NCBI GenBank assembly: GCA_905250025.1
Contig: CAJNOJ010000057.1
Coordinates: 372,001 to 436,000, forward strand
Direction: 5' to 3'
Source of the DNA: Adineta ricciae
Lineage: Eukaryota > Rotifera > Eurotatoria > Adinetida > Adinetidae
Length of the DNA stretch: 64,000 bases
Positions 41,168-54,211 of this stretch are shown in pieces (position 1 is the first letter of the stretch; each line of letters begins with the position of its first letter). Made by a program: the position numbers and the translations under genes. Under the pieces are notes generated by a model. That model worked only from the letters and a program-made list of their open reading frames with translations, made no database searches and was not told where the DNA came from.

Positions 41168-43780
41168 TGCAAAGATATTCAACTATGAAATGACTGTTTT
41201 GCGTTTTACACGACTTTTTTCTTTCTCTCAGTTTTAATTTCTCGGTGACACGTGGATAAACCAAAGGAAGATAAAACACTTACGCGTAGCGCAGCTGAAA
41301 AGTAAATTATGTACGCGTTCGACCCGTTTAGATATTTATCCAACAGCACATGTTCCGTGTGGAAAGCAACACTAGTGCAAACTACATTATTCTTGATCAA
41401 ACCTGTACAACCGATGCTTCCGGTGTCTCCTCTGCTGTTATTAAACACACAGTAGCAATTTCTTTCTTTGATGTCATACTTATTGACTGAATAAAGTGTA
41501 GTAAATACACTTTCGCTATTCAATTTTTAAAGATTTGTTCATCACCGTTTCTATACATCGAACATATTTGCATATATATTTTCCAATCAAACAAACTTCT
41601 TTCATTCTTTCTTGTCGTGAAAGAATGCTCGTTTGTCTATCTTCTTTCCGTCCATTCTCGAAACAAAATCACTGGACACCCGCTGCGTTCAAGACACAGA
41701 CAAGTTCATCACACTCACTGTCTACTTACGACGACGACGACGTAACTAATGAAAATCGTACAACTGTATTATAACTTTTCAAATCATCAGAACATTGTGA
41801 GGATCTGTTCCTCCCTCTTATTTTGATTAGCAAATGAGAGTAATATTGATTTAATCTACGTTCATATGTATGCACACAATGTGATTAGTGTTATTATAAT
41901 CGTCCAGACATGACTCAATTTTCGTTGTTTCTTTTACTCTCTATGATTTCTTCTCTCTCATAACGTATATGTATGTGTACGATCAATTTCATCTTGAATA
42001 TCAACTAATTTGACCACAATAGGTACACACACATAGACTTGATGATCACATTATGAATCGATAAAGATCAGCAGAAATAATAGCAGACTAAACATATGAA
42101 TAAGACGGCCTACTCATATCTAATTGTAGTCATTGAGTAGGACAAACGATTCCACCCGACAGACGCGTACACACATATAGTCATCAAGAAGAAAGAACTA
42201 ATAAAAGTTGCTACTGCTATTACTAAATGTGAGCGTTCTTCTTCGATGATTATGTCTGCTAATGATCTCGTCTTCCTTTCCGTTCCGACCGTTCATTCAA
42301 GGTTGAAAAGATTTTTCCATGTATATATGTATGTACCCAACCGAAAAGAAAAGAAAAGAAAAGAATAGAGAGAATCTTCTTAACACTCATACTTATTGAC
42401 AATATATAGCATAATTTACTTTTCTCTTCACTGGTCGAACGTAAGTATTGCGATTGAATTAATGATCGATTCCATTTGTGCCTCTTCAACAGTCGAATGA
42501 TCAAGTAGCATAGACAGTTTAATTCTATTTTTCAATATCTCTGTCTGACCTTGAATCATTGTCATCGAATAAGGATCAACGAGAAAAGATCACATATGAT
42601 GAGACTAAAAGGGAATTATGATGTTTATTCTGTAATATGAGATCTATTAGTAAGTAGAAGTCTACACATCAGTTAATTATATTTGAACTTCAGTTTCAAA
42701 CTTCTATGATACTTTTCATGGTCGTCATGTCTATATTAACGTATGACATGCTTAGCTACTACCGATAATTATTTTTCAATAACGTGCGCACTTATTTGAT
42801 GTGAGTGTGTGTGTTATGCATTGCATCATTTTGATTTCAACTCGATGTGTTTGTAGAAGAATGTCGATTAGCCTTCTTCTTCCCGTTCAGTTGACTTAGA
42901 TGTGATGTGCGTGTTTGAACTGAACAACTTGTCGAATAGTTCATTTAGACAAGTGCACACTCGTTCTCAATCAGAATAGTAATCACGTACATTTTTCTTT
43001 CTCTCTTTTACCAGCTGTTTGTTGTTCACACCTGATCAGTCGATTCAATCGAAACATTGACATGGTGATGAATATCGCCTGTGCAATGTGACGGATGGAC
43101 AAATACTCCCCTATGTTCGGGAATGAACATAGGCTGCTCACAACCAGTAGTAGCAGTAGTGGGATACGAACAAATTTAAGTGTATCTTTACGTAAGCGAT
43201 CCTATCATACACTTGAACAAAGAAGCCCTTCATCTGTCTGTCAGAGAGAAAGAGAAATAAGGTACAAATTAATAAATATGTGTAAAGAATAACGAACTAG
43301 AGAAAGAAAGAAGATAAAAAATATTGCAAACGTCTTGTTCGTTCTCTCTCGTTATCGATGAAGGGAGGAGAAACGGCAGAATTTTTTTCTTTCTCTCGCG
43401 TTCGCTTCTGATACAGTATATAAAAAAAAGGGGATTTTTCCTGTTCAGTCTCAATCTCTTTGGCCAGCATGGAACATAAGTATACGAGGAAGGTTTACGA
43501 GATTACATCACGGAGATCAGATCTATTTCTCTCTCATATGTCTATAAATGTGAGTAGCTGCGAGTTTCATTTATTCCCATTCAACTGAATGTATCAGACA
43601 ACTTCACCCACTCCTATTTGTTTATATAATCATTGAGCGCATCCATACATCATGCCTAGATGAGTATTTAAGTGCGCTTCTGATTTATTTCATTCAGCTG
43701 ATGTTTCTCCTTGTCTGCATTGTTTGTCGCGTGAAGATTTTTATATCGTCAATTCTCATGAACTATTTTAGATATTAAAT
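41168..43780. other. intergenic region of about 2.6 kb
   Basis: Between the divergent B-box/W2 gene and the DDR-like gene. Near the left edge (about 41284-41523, minus) is an open stretch without ATG that ends in a GTAAGT donor and could be a 5' exon of the B-box/W2 gene. An AAAAG simple repeat lies near 42342-42366. I recognise nothing else. Confidence 0.4.
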
Positions 43781-46700
43781 ATGTCTCTCATATATATCAT
43801 ATTTATTTTCATACTGAGTAATGCTTCGTCAAACATAATCTTGTCAGACTATGGTAAGTTTCAATGTGTTGAAGAGGACTAGAACACATCGACTCGTATA
43901 TTTGTCTGATTTTCAGAACAATGTAATGCACCATTAGGTATGGAGTCAGGCTCAATTTCAGATAGTGATTTGACCTCTAGTTCAACGCACGATATGAGCA
44001 GTGTTGGCCCTCAAATGGCAAGGTAAAATCACCAGTTTGCTTTTTTTAATAATGAATTGAACACGAAAGGAGAGAGAGAGAGAAGAAGAAGAAGAAAAAA
44101 AAGCAAGATCGATTGATCAAATCTGACACTTGATGAAGTTGATATAACATTTATTTTATTTGAAATAGGATACGCATTGAATTAGAAGGAGGAGCTTGGT
44201 GTCCAGATAAACCTATTGGACCGAAATCGTATGAATATATCCAAATTGAATTACATAAACTCTATTTTATCAATGCTATTGAAACTCAAGGTCGCTTTGA
44301 CAATGGCCAAGGAAATGAATTTGCTGAGTATTATCAAGTTCAATATCAACGAGAGAACAATTCATCTCATTGGATCAATTATTACGAGAAAAAAACTAAT
44401 AAAACTGTATGAACATGATTATTATTAGTTTTGAACGTGACCGATTATATTTCTCCTTGTACAATAGATTCTCAAAGGGAACATGAATACTTATTCTGCT
44501 GAAAAACATTTTCTGTCTCCTGCAATCATAGCCGCACGAATTCGAATTATCCCGTTCAGCGCGCGTTGGCGCACTATATGTATGCGAGTTGAACTTTACG
44601 GATGTCCCTTTCCGGGTAAGGCAATTCAACTGAATTCTTCTATCATTTAGTATTTACTTCTTTTTTTTTCAAGATGGTGTTATATCATATACAACTTCAC
44701 CAAGTATTGACAAAGATCATGTTTATGATGGTAGGTCAATCTCTGCTTTTTTTTCTTCCATGTTATTTTGCTGCTTTTAGGTGGATTAGGAAAACTAACG
44801 GATGGAATTATCGGTAGCGATGAGAGTGCATGGCTTGCATGGAATAAATCACCTGCGAAAATCGACTTTTATTTCGATACGTATCGTCAGTTCTCAATCA
44901 TTCGAATCTATTCGATGAATAATAAATATCGTTCGATTGAAATTAAATTCGATGATAATCCACCAATTGTACATAAAGCGACACCGATTGCTACATCAAT
45001 ATCCACGATTTTTCTCGATACAATCAACCTTGATAACTATGCAACGATGACCATTGGTAAACATGTTGAGGTTCTGGTAGAATTCGATAATGAATTTCTA
45101 TTTTTGACCGAAATTAAATTTGATAATCAACCGACAACGATGGCGGAAATGCATACAATAACAACAACTTGTGAAACACGTAAGTAACTCGAATGGAATC
45201 GAAGGTCTGCAGATAAGAAATCAGACTTTCGAAAGTTAATTATTCGGATTACATAATAAACATCTTCTCTTATCCGTTTAGCATGTCTGGTATCTTATAA
45301 TAATCTCACGTTGATAACCTCATCACCAGCGGTATCCCTCCACACATTAGAATGGTTAACAATGGCGATTATTTTGATTTTATCACTATGTTTCATACTC
45401 CTTATTATTTTATTGATACTTCGCATTCGTCATCGTTGTCTACGTAAAAAGAACAATCTTTACTATAAATGTTCTCAGTTAATTAACTCTACAAATGGTT
45501 CAGCAGTTGAAAAAGATCCGAATCAGAATACAAGAAAGAATCCTTATGATGATTTATCACCTGTCGAGTCCTACCTTTATCCAATAACGTCGACATCATC
45601 TTTAATAAATCCGAGTTCGCCATCCTCCCTCTTCAAAAACGAGCAATATGCGATCATTGATGGAAATGCCTACACACATCTTCCGACGAATAACGTAAAA
45701 CAAAGATGTAATCGTGATTATGTAATTCTTTGTTTCCTTTTAGACATTTCATTACGCATCACTGGACATCGGTCAAGTTCCTTCGAAATTAGTCACGCTC
45801 TTTGATTGTATTGCACTACGAGAAAGCATTCCATCGAAAGTTCCAGATACACTTCCACCGTTTATTGACGAATCGAAACTGTACACTCTATGCAAAATAT
45901 CCGAATCAAAATATGGAGAGATTATACTCGGTAAATACGCGTCGCGACCTGTTTTGATTAAAATAGTAAAAAAGAATTTTCTCGATTCAATCAGGTAAAA
46001 TCGACGGATAAAGGCAATTCTTCTTGATTTAATTACAAATGTTTTTCTCTAGACAAAAGTTTCTATCGGAACTGAAGATTCTTGCTCGTTTGAACCATCA
46101 TAATCTCGCTTGTATATGTGCTGTACAACTGGATTTACTTTGTCTAGTTCAGGAACATTCAGATTTTGGAACCTTGCAGAACTACTTTCGTACTCAAGTC
46201 AATGATACAACGTTTCAAAAGTAAGAAAAACCAACGATCGTCTTCTTTAGTTGAAGATTTACCTATCTCTATCTCTAGAAAAAATATTTATTTTTCTCAT
46301 CAATTATCCAATGCATTGGAATATCTCTCTGATCTAAACATCATTCATAACGATGTCGCTGCAAGAAACTGTTTATTTTACCCTGATTATTCAATAAAAT
46401 TAACTGATTGTGCAATTGCTCTACCACAATACGAGAAGGAATATTGGATATGTACAAATGGTGATAAACTTCCCTTGAGATGGATCGCACCGGAAGCATT
46501 AACTGTAAGCAATTCGCTTGAAAAAGTTCTTTCGAATTGTTAAACTTTCTCTTCGATTTCAGAACAACACAACTATAAAATCTGATATTTATTCCTTTGC
46601 TGTTACTCTATGGGAATTCTGGTGTCGATGTTCCACTCTACCGCATGCATCGTTAACCAACGAAGATCTCTATCAATATTTAGTCATGCGTCAGTCCTCG

Positions 46701-46868
46701 TACAAGATTGAAAATCCGAATGTCTCAATGTTTCGTTTGTCTCAACCACCGGAATGTCCCAAGGAGATCTATGATCTCCTATGTGAATGTTGGCACATCG
46801 ATGGAAATAAACGTCCACATATATCGGACATCGCCCTCTATTTTCGACGTCAAATCAATGTTTCCTAG
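43781..46868 (+). CDS. discoidin-domain receptor with degenerate tyrosine kinase domain
   Basis: Type I membrane protein of the DDR collagen-receptor family. A signal peptide (MSLIYIIFIFILSNASS) is followed by the discoidin domain (CNAPLGMESGSISDSDLTSS, GGAWCPDKP, ETQGRFDNGQGNEFA, CMRVELYGC) and the DS-like domain (GGLGKLTDGIIGSDESAWLAW). A transmembrane helix (about 45360-45425) is followed by a basic stop-transfer. The kinase domain keeps the beta-3 Lys (LIKIV), the helix-C Glu (SELKILARL), the catalytic-loop Asp and Asn (HNDVAARNC) and APEA. However, HRD is HND, DFG reads Asp-Cys-Ala, and the glycine loop reads SESKYG. It is therefore probably a weak kinase or pseudokinase. Exon joins across the first three introns, and before the kinase, are in phase. 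No frameshift or early stop was seen. Confidence 0.85.
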
Positions 46869-47004
46869 CAATGATATCCCTCTTTTTTCTCGTTGTACAT
46901 GTGTATTTGTCTACAGATGAAAACTTCTATTGTAAAACGAAAAAAAAAATCATTAGTCTATTCTACGAACGAGAATCAAAAGTAGAATTCTACAAAACTT
47001 CTAT

Positions 47005-48459
47005 TCACAGTTCCGTGCTTGGCTCGGTCACTTGCGAGCGCGGTAATTTTGAGCTTGCGGAGGAATAGGCAAGATTTTCATTGCCCATCGGTATATTTTT
47101 TCCAGCGTATAACAAAGCCGGATTTGCATCACTGAATGTCGTGCGTGGACGATGATAATATCGAACGTATTCTTCATAAGTCTGTCGAATACGTTTACCT
47201 GTCGGATCGACGAATTCTTTCTTCATTGTATTGCCAGTCGGACGTATTTCTCGAATGAGTTGATGATTCGCCGTTAAGTCATACCATTCATTTCGAATAT
47301 AAACCGAACAATCGCGTAAACAAGCCCATCGATTCGGACAACAAGGTAAACAACCACAATACCAGAATGATGTGCACGCTTTTCGTGATGAATCTCGAAT
47401 CGTACGCATGAGAAAGAACGATAACCACGGGTTGATAGCACGATTGATTAAACGAAGAGTTATCAATGGGATATCGATTGCATATAGAATATTTTGTGAC
47501 GATAAGTTCGATTGAATGTCTGGGTTATAAATACGAACCAGACGATAGATATAATAAGGCAATTGACAAATAATAAACACAAGCACGTATAAAACAACCT
47601 AGAAAATAGAATGTTAATTTGACATTTACAATCGCATTTGAACATCGCTTACCATTTTGAACATGTTCGGATGTTCATCATCGTACGCTTTGAGATCGAA
47701 CTGTTTATATGTGTCAATATCCAATTCAGTCAAATCAGTGTTGGCATTGGTTCTGTACTTATGTGATTTCGGTTGTCGGTGGACAACAAAGCGAATGATT
47801 AATAAAACAATCATCAAAAATATGGGTAAAGCATTGCCGAAGATGAAGTCCAACAGGTAAATTGTTTTAATTGGTAGCTGAACATTTTGTAGATCTAGCC
47901 AAGCTAATTCATTAATCTGTGTTTTATTCAATGTGCATTCATATGAACCGTAATTCAATGATTCTAATTGTTGATCGAAGAATAAGATCGGAATTAAAGC
48001 ATAGCAAACAGCAAGCCAAAGCGAGAGTACGATGCAGATGCCTGTTATAAAACGACGGAGACCATAACCACATTTCTTACGTTTAACACAACGATCAAGA
48101 CATAAAAAGACGATTGTATAAGCGAGAAGAAAGTCCATTATACGTAATATGTACATTTCTGATTTACACCATGAATCGTTCAGCCATTTGCCACCATTTA
48201 AAGCGAAATGCTCACCTAAGTCGGCGAATGAAACCATTTTGACAAGGTAAAATATCGACGACCATATTGTCCCTTCGACAATCAGATTCCAAACTAAGAC
48301 ATGAATACTTTTTCGTCCGTAGCGATCGGTACTAACGCATAACGAATAGAAATTCAAGACATTTCCAATGAGAGCAAAGGCAACGATGATTGTATAAACA
48401 ATTGGTACGATGACACGAATGGGATACGCAATTTGAGGAAATATTTGGTCACTTGCCAT
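47005..48459 (-). CDS. rhodopsin-like G protein-coupled receptor (divergent)
   Basis: Two exons from ATG 48459, with a single short intron inside the third cytoplasmic loop (donor after FKM). Seven hydrophobic helices are visible: helix 1 with IGNVLNFYSL, helix 3 preceded by a Cys (SWCKSEMYI), a second extracellular-loop Cys (YECTLNKT) that could form the usual disulfide, helix 6 with VFIICQLPYYIYRL, and helix 7 with NRAINPWLSFFLM. The DRY position reads Asp-Arg-Cys and the NPxxY position reads Asn-Pro-Trp-Leu-Ser-Phe, so both activation motifs are altered at one residue. The intracellular tail is long (about 120 residues) with a Cys cluster (CGCLPCCPNRWAC) that may be palmitoylated. The gene converges with the DDR-like gene. 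The ligand is unknown. Confidence 0.82.
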
Positions 48460-49787
48460 GAAATATTTGTCAGCAGAACGAATTTATTTGTACAAAAGAA
48501 CAGTAACTAACGTTGAATACATTACTTGGGTATGCAGTGTACTATGATCAAGAATAAACTTTTTTATTTGCCTTCAGCTCGTCGCCTGCCTAGTGCTGAC
48601 TCATATACGCACACACACACAAATCTGTCTTGATTTTATTCTTCGTCTTTTTTCCTCATCGTCTGACGCGTTTAGTATTCTTCCCTTCATCTTTCTTTTA
48701 CCATTCGCGGTTTAATGTCTTAAATGCAGGTAAGAATTTTTCTCTCCCCTTCTCCTCTGTTCTTCGTTCTTTTTCTTTTACACAGCAATGCCAACCGAGA
48801 AAAATGTTACCGCATCAGTTCTACATACAACAATTTAATGCAAAACAGGACACACACACACACACGCATTAACTGTTGAATAGAACTGAGATGGAAGATA
48901 AAATACTCATTGATTTCAAGGTTTTGTTGATAGTCAACAATATGGTAAATTATTATGGATAAATTTAACATCAATCGTTCGTGTTTCATCTACTATCTCA
49001 CCTTGAGAAATCAACTTTAACCGATAGTCTCATTAAGAACAAGAACATGACTAAAGGTGTTACTTGTGTATGTCGTATATACAGCGGCAACAAAGAAATC
49101 TGACGTTTTTTTCGTGCAATATAATAGGTCATTCTATGATAATCTTATGTAAAACACATTCACTTCTTTTTCACTAACGAAGGCCATTAATAAATATCAT
49201 ACACTCACCGAAGGTGAGGATAAGGATCTATATTGCATGCATGTGTGAAGCTGGAATACCTTTGTCTAAGTCAAATCATTTTAAAGTGTTCTAACCTTGT
49301 TCGATTTCACAGATTGTATCGGTTTCAAGTATCAATAATGAAAGCGATATCACCACAGGAAACCATCGTGTATGGACACGAGATCATCATCAAATTTCGT
49401 CTTCGACGTCTCCTATATGCGTCTGAGAAGCAGAGCGACGTTAAAATATTCTCCAAGATGTCACTAGTGTGACGATCGGATAATATGAATGGCAAAGTAC
49501 ATTACCTAATGAGAGAAATTCAAACCAATAGCCGACAGAATGAATATTTTTATTATTTTGAAGTTTCAGAATGGTCTTCTCAGATGAATAATCATCAGTA
49601 TATTTCGTATAGATTTACATGTCTTTTCTGCTTAGTCAATATTTATTCGTTGCTAAGTCATTTCGTTTGTTGACTAAATTACTTCATATTTAGATGCTTC
49701 TCATCTGATGATATTCATGTGTATTTCGCTGTGATTATGGATGTCGGTTGCTAGTTGGTCAAATCATCGATAAGATTATATCGGAAG
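48460..49787. other. divergent intergenic region of about 1.3 kb
   Basis: Lies between the GPCR and TMEM63 starts. It holds short CA repeats (48609-48621 and 48850-48866). Open frames on the plus strand near 48630 and 49233 have no domain, no splice context and no start that I can support. Confidence 0.4.
48850..48866. repeat. CA dinucleotide microsatellite
   Basis: A short perfect CA run. A second one lies 240 bp to the left at 48609-48621. Both are in non-coding sequence. Confidence 0.8.
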
Positions 49788-52700
49788 ATGAATGCTGAAG
49801 ATAAACTAACGACACCGATTCGTGTATCATCCTTGATCGGTGACAAATTGCCGTTGATCACTCGGGATGATTGTTCATACTATGGTCGAATGAATAGAAC
49901 CGGTTTTGGCTTGATCAGATCTTATGAAGGAATTCCGGAAAATCTTCTTGTGAATATAGTTGTGTCGGCGGTATGAATAATAGATTCCGAATAAAATTTC
50001 ATGTAAAGTAAACTTTAGGTACTTTTGTTACTCTTCGTGTATCTACGACGTCGTTTTTCCGATTCGAAAAGCATCGATGATGGCACAGAGTAAGATCGAT
50101 GGAATGATTCGTATGGTAGATACATATTGTCTTTTCTTCTAGAATATCAACACTTCTGTATGGTCAGAGTACTCCGTTTCGAAATGTCGTTCGTGATGTA
50201 AGTTAATTTTCTAACTCATCACTGATCATTGATGTTCATTTTCGCAGGACAATGAGTCATGTCTCCATCGATATTTTGTGGTAACTAGAAAAACTATTCT
50301 TGTCTATAAAATATTTGATTGCTCTTTTACTCTTAGACACGGTGGCTATGGATTCGCGATCTGTTTATTATCAGGTATTAATAAATAACGACTTCTTGCA
50401 ATTTCTGTTTTTCATTACGATATTTTCTTTCTAGTGATTGGGATGTCTATCGAAGTTGCTCACCAGACGCATATTATTATCTATTATTTCATACATATTT
50501 AATTGCATATTTACTTTTTATAACAATCTTTTCGTTAACGATTATTCTACCAGTTAATTTTCAAGGAACACAAGGTAAAATACTTACCGACATCGAATTT
50601 CATTACTAGCGATTCTCTCTCTTTCAGGAACAACCGAACAAAAATTTGCTCAATCAACAATTGCTAATCTTCCTCCTAAGTACGAATGATCTTTTCTTGT
50701 TGAAACCATTCGCAACAACAACATCATCTTTTAGTTCACCCTTACTTTGGTTTCATGCATGTGCATCGATCATATTTGTTATTGCCGGTATTATCGTTGC
50801 TTATTTGTATACAAATGCAACGCGATACTATGCGACAGAAGATATGGTATGTAAATCCGCTATTGCTTTCAGTGTACATTTTGTATCGATTGAATTAGTA
50901 CGAAGACGAAGAATCAAAAGAAAAAGTAGAGTTTCGCGTTGTTTTGTAGCGTTTATTGTTGTTCGATTCTAGTTATAGGCATGTTGTTTTCTTCGAAGTA
51001 GATAATATACTCACTAGTATTCAATATAGCCGTTCATAATATTAACTCAGTTTCTTTTGTATTTAGGCCAGTCGAACATTGATGGTGCGCGGTATTCCGC
51101 ATGAAGCATGTGACGAAGACAAGCTCAATGAATACTTTCGGTTAGTTGAGAAAGCACTTTAATAGTGAATTTTATTGTGTCTTCTCAGGGAAGCGTATCC
51201 AACGCTTTATATTACTCATTTAACTTTGGCGTATAACATAGCTCAATTACAACATGTTTATAAGCGTCGGTAGGTTTCTCATTAGCAAATCTAAGTTCGA
51301 ATGTGGTCGAATTTTCCATGTTTACAGCGAACTTAATCTTCGTATTTGGCAACAGAGTAAGAAAATGTATCAAGAAAGTGGTAAACGACCGGTAGTATAT
51401 AACAATACATGTGGACAGATGTGTGGCGTAAGTAAAACTGGTTGAATCTATTTGGAAGTTTCAAGATTTCTATGTTTGTTTGATTTAGTGCTGTGCAAAG
51501 GAGGTCTGCTTTAATCAGTATGAATTTACAGATTGATAATTTACGTTCGAATCATAGGTTGATGCAATTGAGTATTATGAAAAACTATACAATACATACA
51601 AAGATCGTGTGGAGGATGAATACTTGCATGTTCGACAGAAAAAATGTGGTTTAGCGTTTGTTACATTTGCAACACCAGAAGAAGCACATCGGTAAGTTGG
51701 AGTGCGTAACTATTTTGTAATTTTACTGTTGTATCTGTTTGATTTAGAGTTCGTTCGAGTTTTCAACCAACATGTTTTGTACCAGATCGTCGACCGAAAA
51801 CATCCACAAGCAATTCTATAGGTGTTCATGAATGGACTGTTGGATTCGCTCCAAGTCCTAAAAATATCATTTGGTAAAAGTTGCTCTTTTCGACACCTGT
51901 GTTTCTAATTCGCTTTCATCTCTTAGGAAAAATATCCCGATGAGTGAAATTAGTCATTGGTTTCGCATCATCGTCGTCAATATCGTAAGTGTTGCTTAAT
52001 CGATAAGAAACCTATCAATGCTGGCTTTTACTTTAGATTCTCGTGTTTTTCATGATATTTTTAACAACACCATCGGTTGTTTTGAGTACCATAGATAAGA
52101 TCGCGAATAAATACCGTTCAATCGATCCATTAAAACGAGTTACGAAACAAATACAAGTTCCGGTTTTCCTAACATCTGTCATGCCTGTCTTGTTATTGCG
52201 TATATTTGCTGCCGCTATGCCGTCGCTTGTTAGCGTCACATCGCTACTGGAGAAGCAGTGGAAAAAATCAGCATTGGACAAATCGATGATGATTAAACTG
52301 TTTGTTTTCTTAGCCATGATGATCTTGATTCTGCCATCGTTAGGACTAACGAGTATCGAAGGTTTTCTTCGTTGGGTATTTGAAAATGAAGAAGGCGTTG
52401 CACATAACAGTCGAATTCGTTGGATGTAAGTGACAAGCGATTGCAGACAGTTTGAAAATAAACATTATTTCATTTTACTATGATTAGGTGCGTGTTTTTA
52501 CCGGATAATGGTGCATTTTTTGTTAATTATATCATCACATCTGCATTTATTGGAACTGCGATTGAGTTGTTACGTTTAGCTGATCTTGTCTTTTACATCT
52601 ATATTATTGTTACAGCTAAATCAACTGCAGAACGACGTGTTATTCGACATGTAAGTATCGCAAGATTTGACTTCTTTGAATAGAGTGTGAATCGTTTCAG

Positions 52701-53967
52701 GCATTACAATTTCCGTTTCGTTTCGGTGTGCAATATGCTTGGACATCTGCTGTTTTCTGTGTTATTGTTGCCTATTCAATTGCTTGTCCGTTAATAACGC
52801 CCGTTGGTAATAATTCATCTCGTGATTTCTATTGCATCTCTAAGAAATCCGTTTCAGGTTTAATCTACCTTCTTATAAAACGTGCAGTAGACAAATACAA
52901 TCTTGTATTTGTGTATGATACAGAAATCGCAGATAAAAGTGTTCATCGTCTAGCAGGAAATTTCATTATCGTTGCATTGATCATTCAGCAATTGACGTTG
53001 CTATTCTTTGTTCTTGTTCGCTCAGGTTTGTTAACATTGAAAGACTCACATTCAAATCAATGGAATCTTTTTTTTTCAAGAAACATTAACCTATCTATCC
53101 ATGACACTATTAGGCAGTTTTATTTTGACTGGTAAGCTTGATTTTTGTCAGAGAATATCTTTTATCATCAAAATGTTTCTTAGGTGGGATCTATTTTGGT
53201 TTCTCATGTTTCGATTGTTGTGGTCGGTGGAGTTCACGGAAATATTCATTATCAACATCAGTCATACCCGAGGTCAGCACTTATTTTCTCCCATTCACGA
53301 TTCGATACAAACTATTAAAGAAACTATTCGGAAGAGTAAGAAATGACCGACGGAGAAGAAAAACAACATATCAGTTCGATTTTGCACCTTTTTTTTGGAA
53401 CGGGTAAACGGCTTGCTTATGTAAAAATAGCAGAATTCGTCTAGAACTACGGAAATAACATTCGTTATAGTGTCGATAATCTGATTAGTGTTCAAAATCT
53501 AGAGCTAGTCCGTCGCGACGACTTCTGCTATGTAACGAAGTTCGATGACATGAACTATTTTGCATTATAATTTCCTGCTTACAGGAGTTTGTTTGTTTCT
53601 ACACTTCGGCATTTTCTAATCGAAACTATTTTACACTTTCAGTCAGGAGAAAATCGCCAAAAATTAGATGAACTAGGTGAACTGGAAGAAATTGAAGGCC
53701 GCCAGAACAAACAACGTGCTACCTCGGTAATTATCATTGTTTCTAGGCATCATGTTCTTTCTTATAATTCACTCACTTTTTTAGCATTATATTCCAACGA
53801 TATTAAACGCATGTATTGAAGAATTTGATATTCCACCAAGTCTAACGAAAATTCGTCGATGTTCGATACGTGACCCAACACAAATTGGTCTCTACGGAAC
53901 AGTCGATCCAACTACTCAGCCGATGGTGGTTGGAACTGGTGATGAGAATGACTTGCTCATAGATTAG
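49788..53967 (+). CDS. TMEM63: TMEM63/OSCA-type mechanosensitive cation channel (CSC1-like)
   Basis: Multipass channel of the OSCA/TMEM63 family, gated by membrane tension or osmotic change. About 18 short-intron exons run from ATG 49788 to TAG 53965-53967. The N-terminus leads into helix 0, then LLLLFVYLRRR. A cytosolic stretch with WLWIRDLFIIR and SCSPDAYYYLLFHTYLI precedes the next helix pair, and YLYTNATRYYA follows. The RRM-like cytosolic domain begins with the family motif SRTLMVRGIP and ends GLAFVTFATPEEAHR. The pore part includes FLPDNGAFFVNYIITSAFIG and ELLRL, [38 protein letters not shown] and FVY (each split by introns). The order matches vertebrate TMEM63. The C-terminal exons after helix 10 are less certain around 53400-53630, where splice choice is ambiguous. 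Confidence 0.9.
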
Positions 53968-54211
53968 ACAAAAATCTCTAAATAGGACTTCCCTATTTTA
54001 TCGTTGTGCTTGTTGTGCTACTCAAGTATTGTATGTCAATGTGTTATACATCGATTATAATCGAAATTTTTGACAGAAACACTACTCAAATATTTGTTGT
54101 TGTTGTTTTTCTTTTTTCTAGTGAATAGTTGTGGTGGTACTTCACGATATCTGTATTTTAATCCGTATTTTTCATCATTTCAGATTTTCGAACTCCTCGA
54201 TTTTGATTCAA

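Noticed and set aside
45731-45805. Apparent early stop in the DDR-like gene after the transmembrane region
   Set aside because: The stop lies in a frame reached only by ignoring an intron (donor after the ThrAsnAsn codons, acceptor CTTTTAG). Splicing it out continues into the kinase domain.
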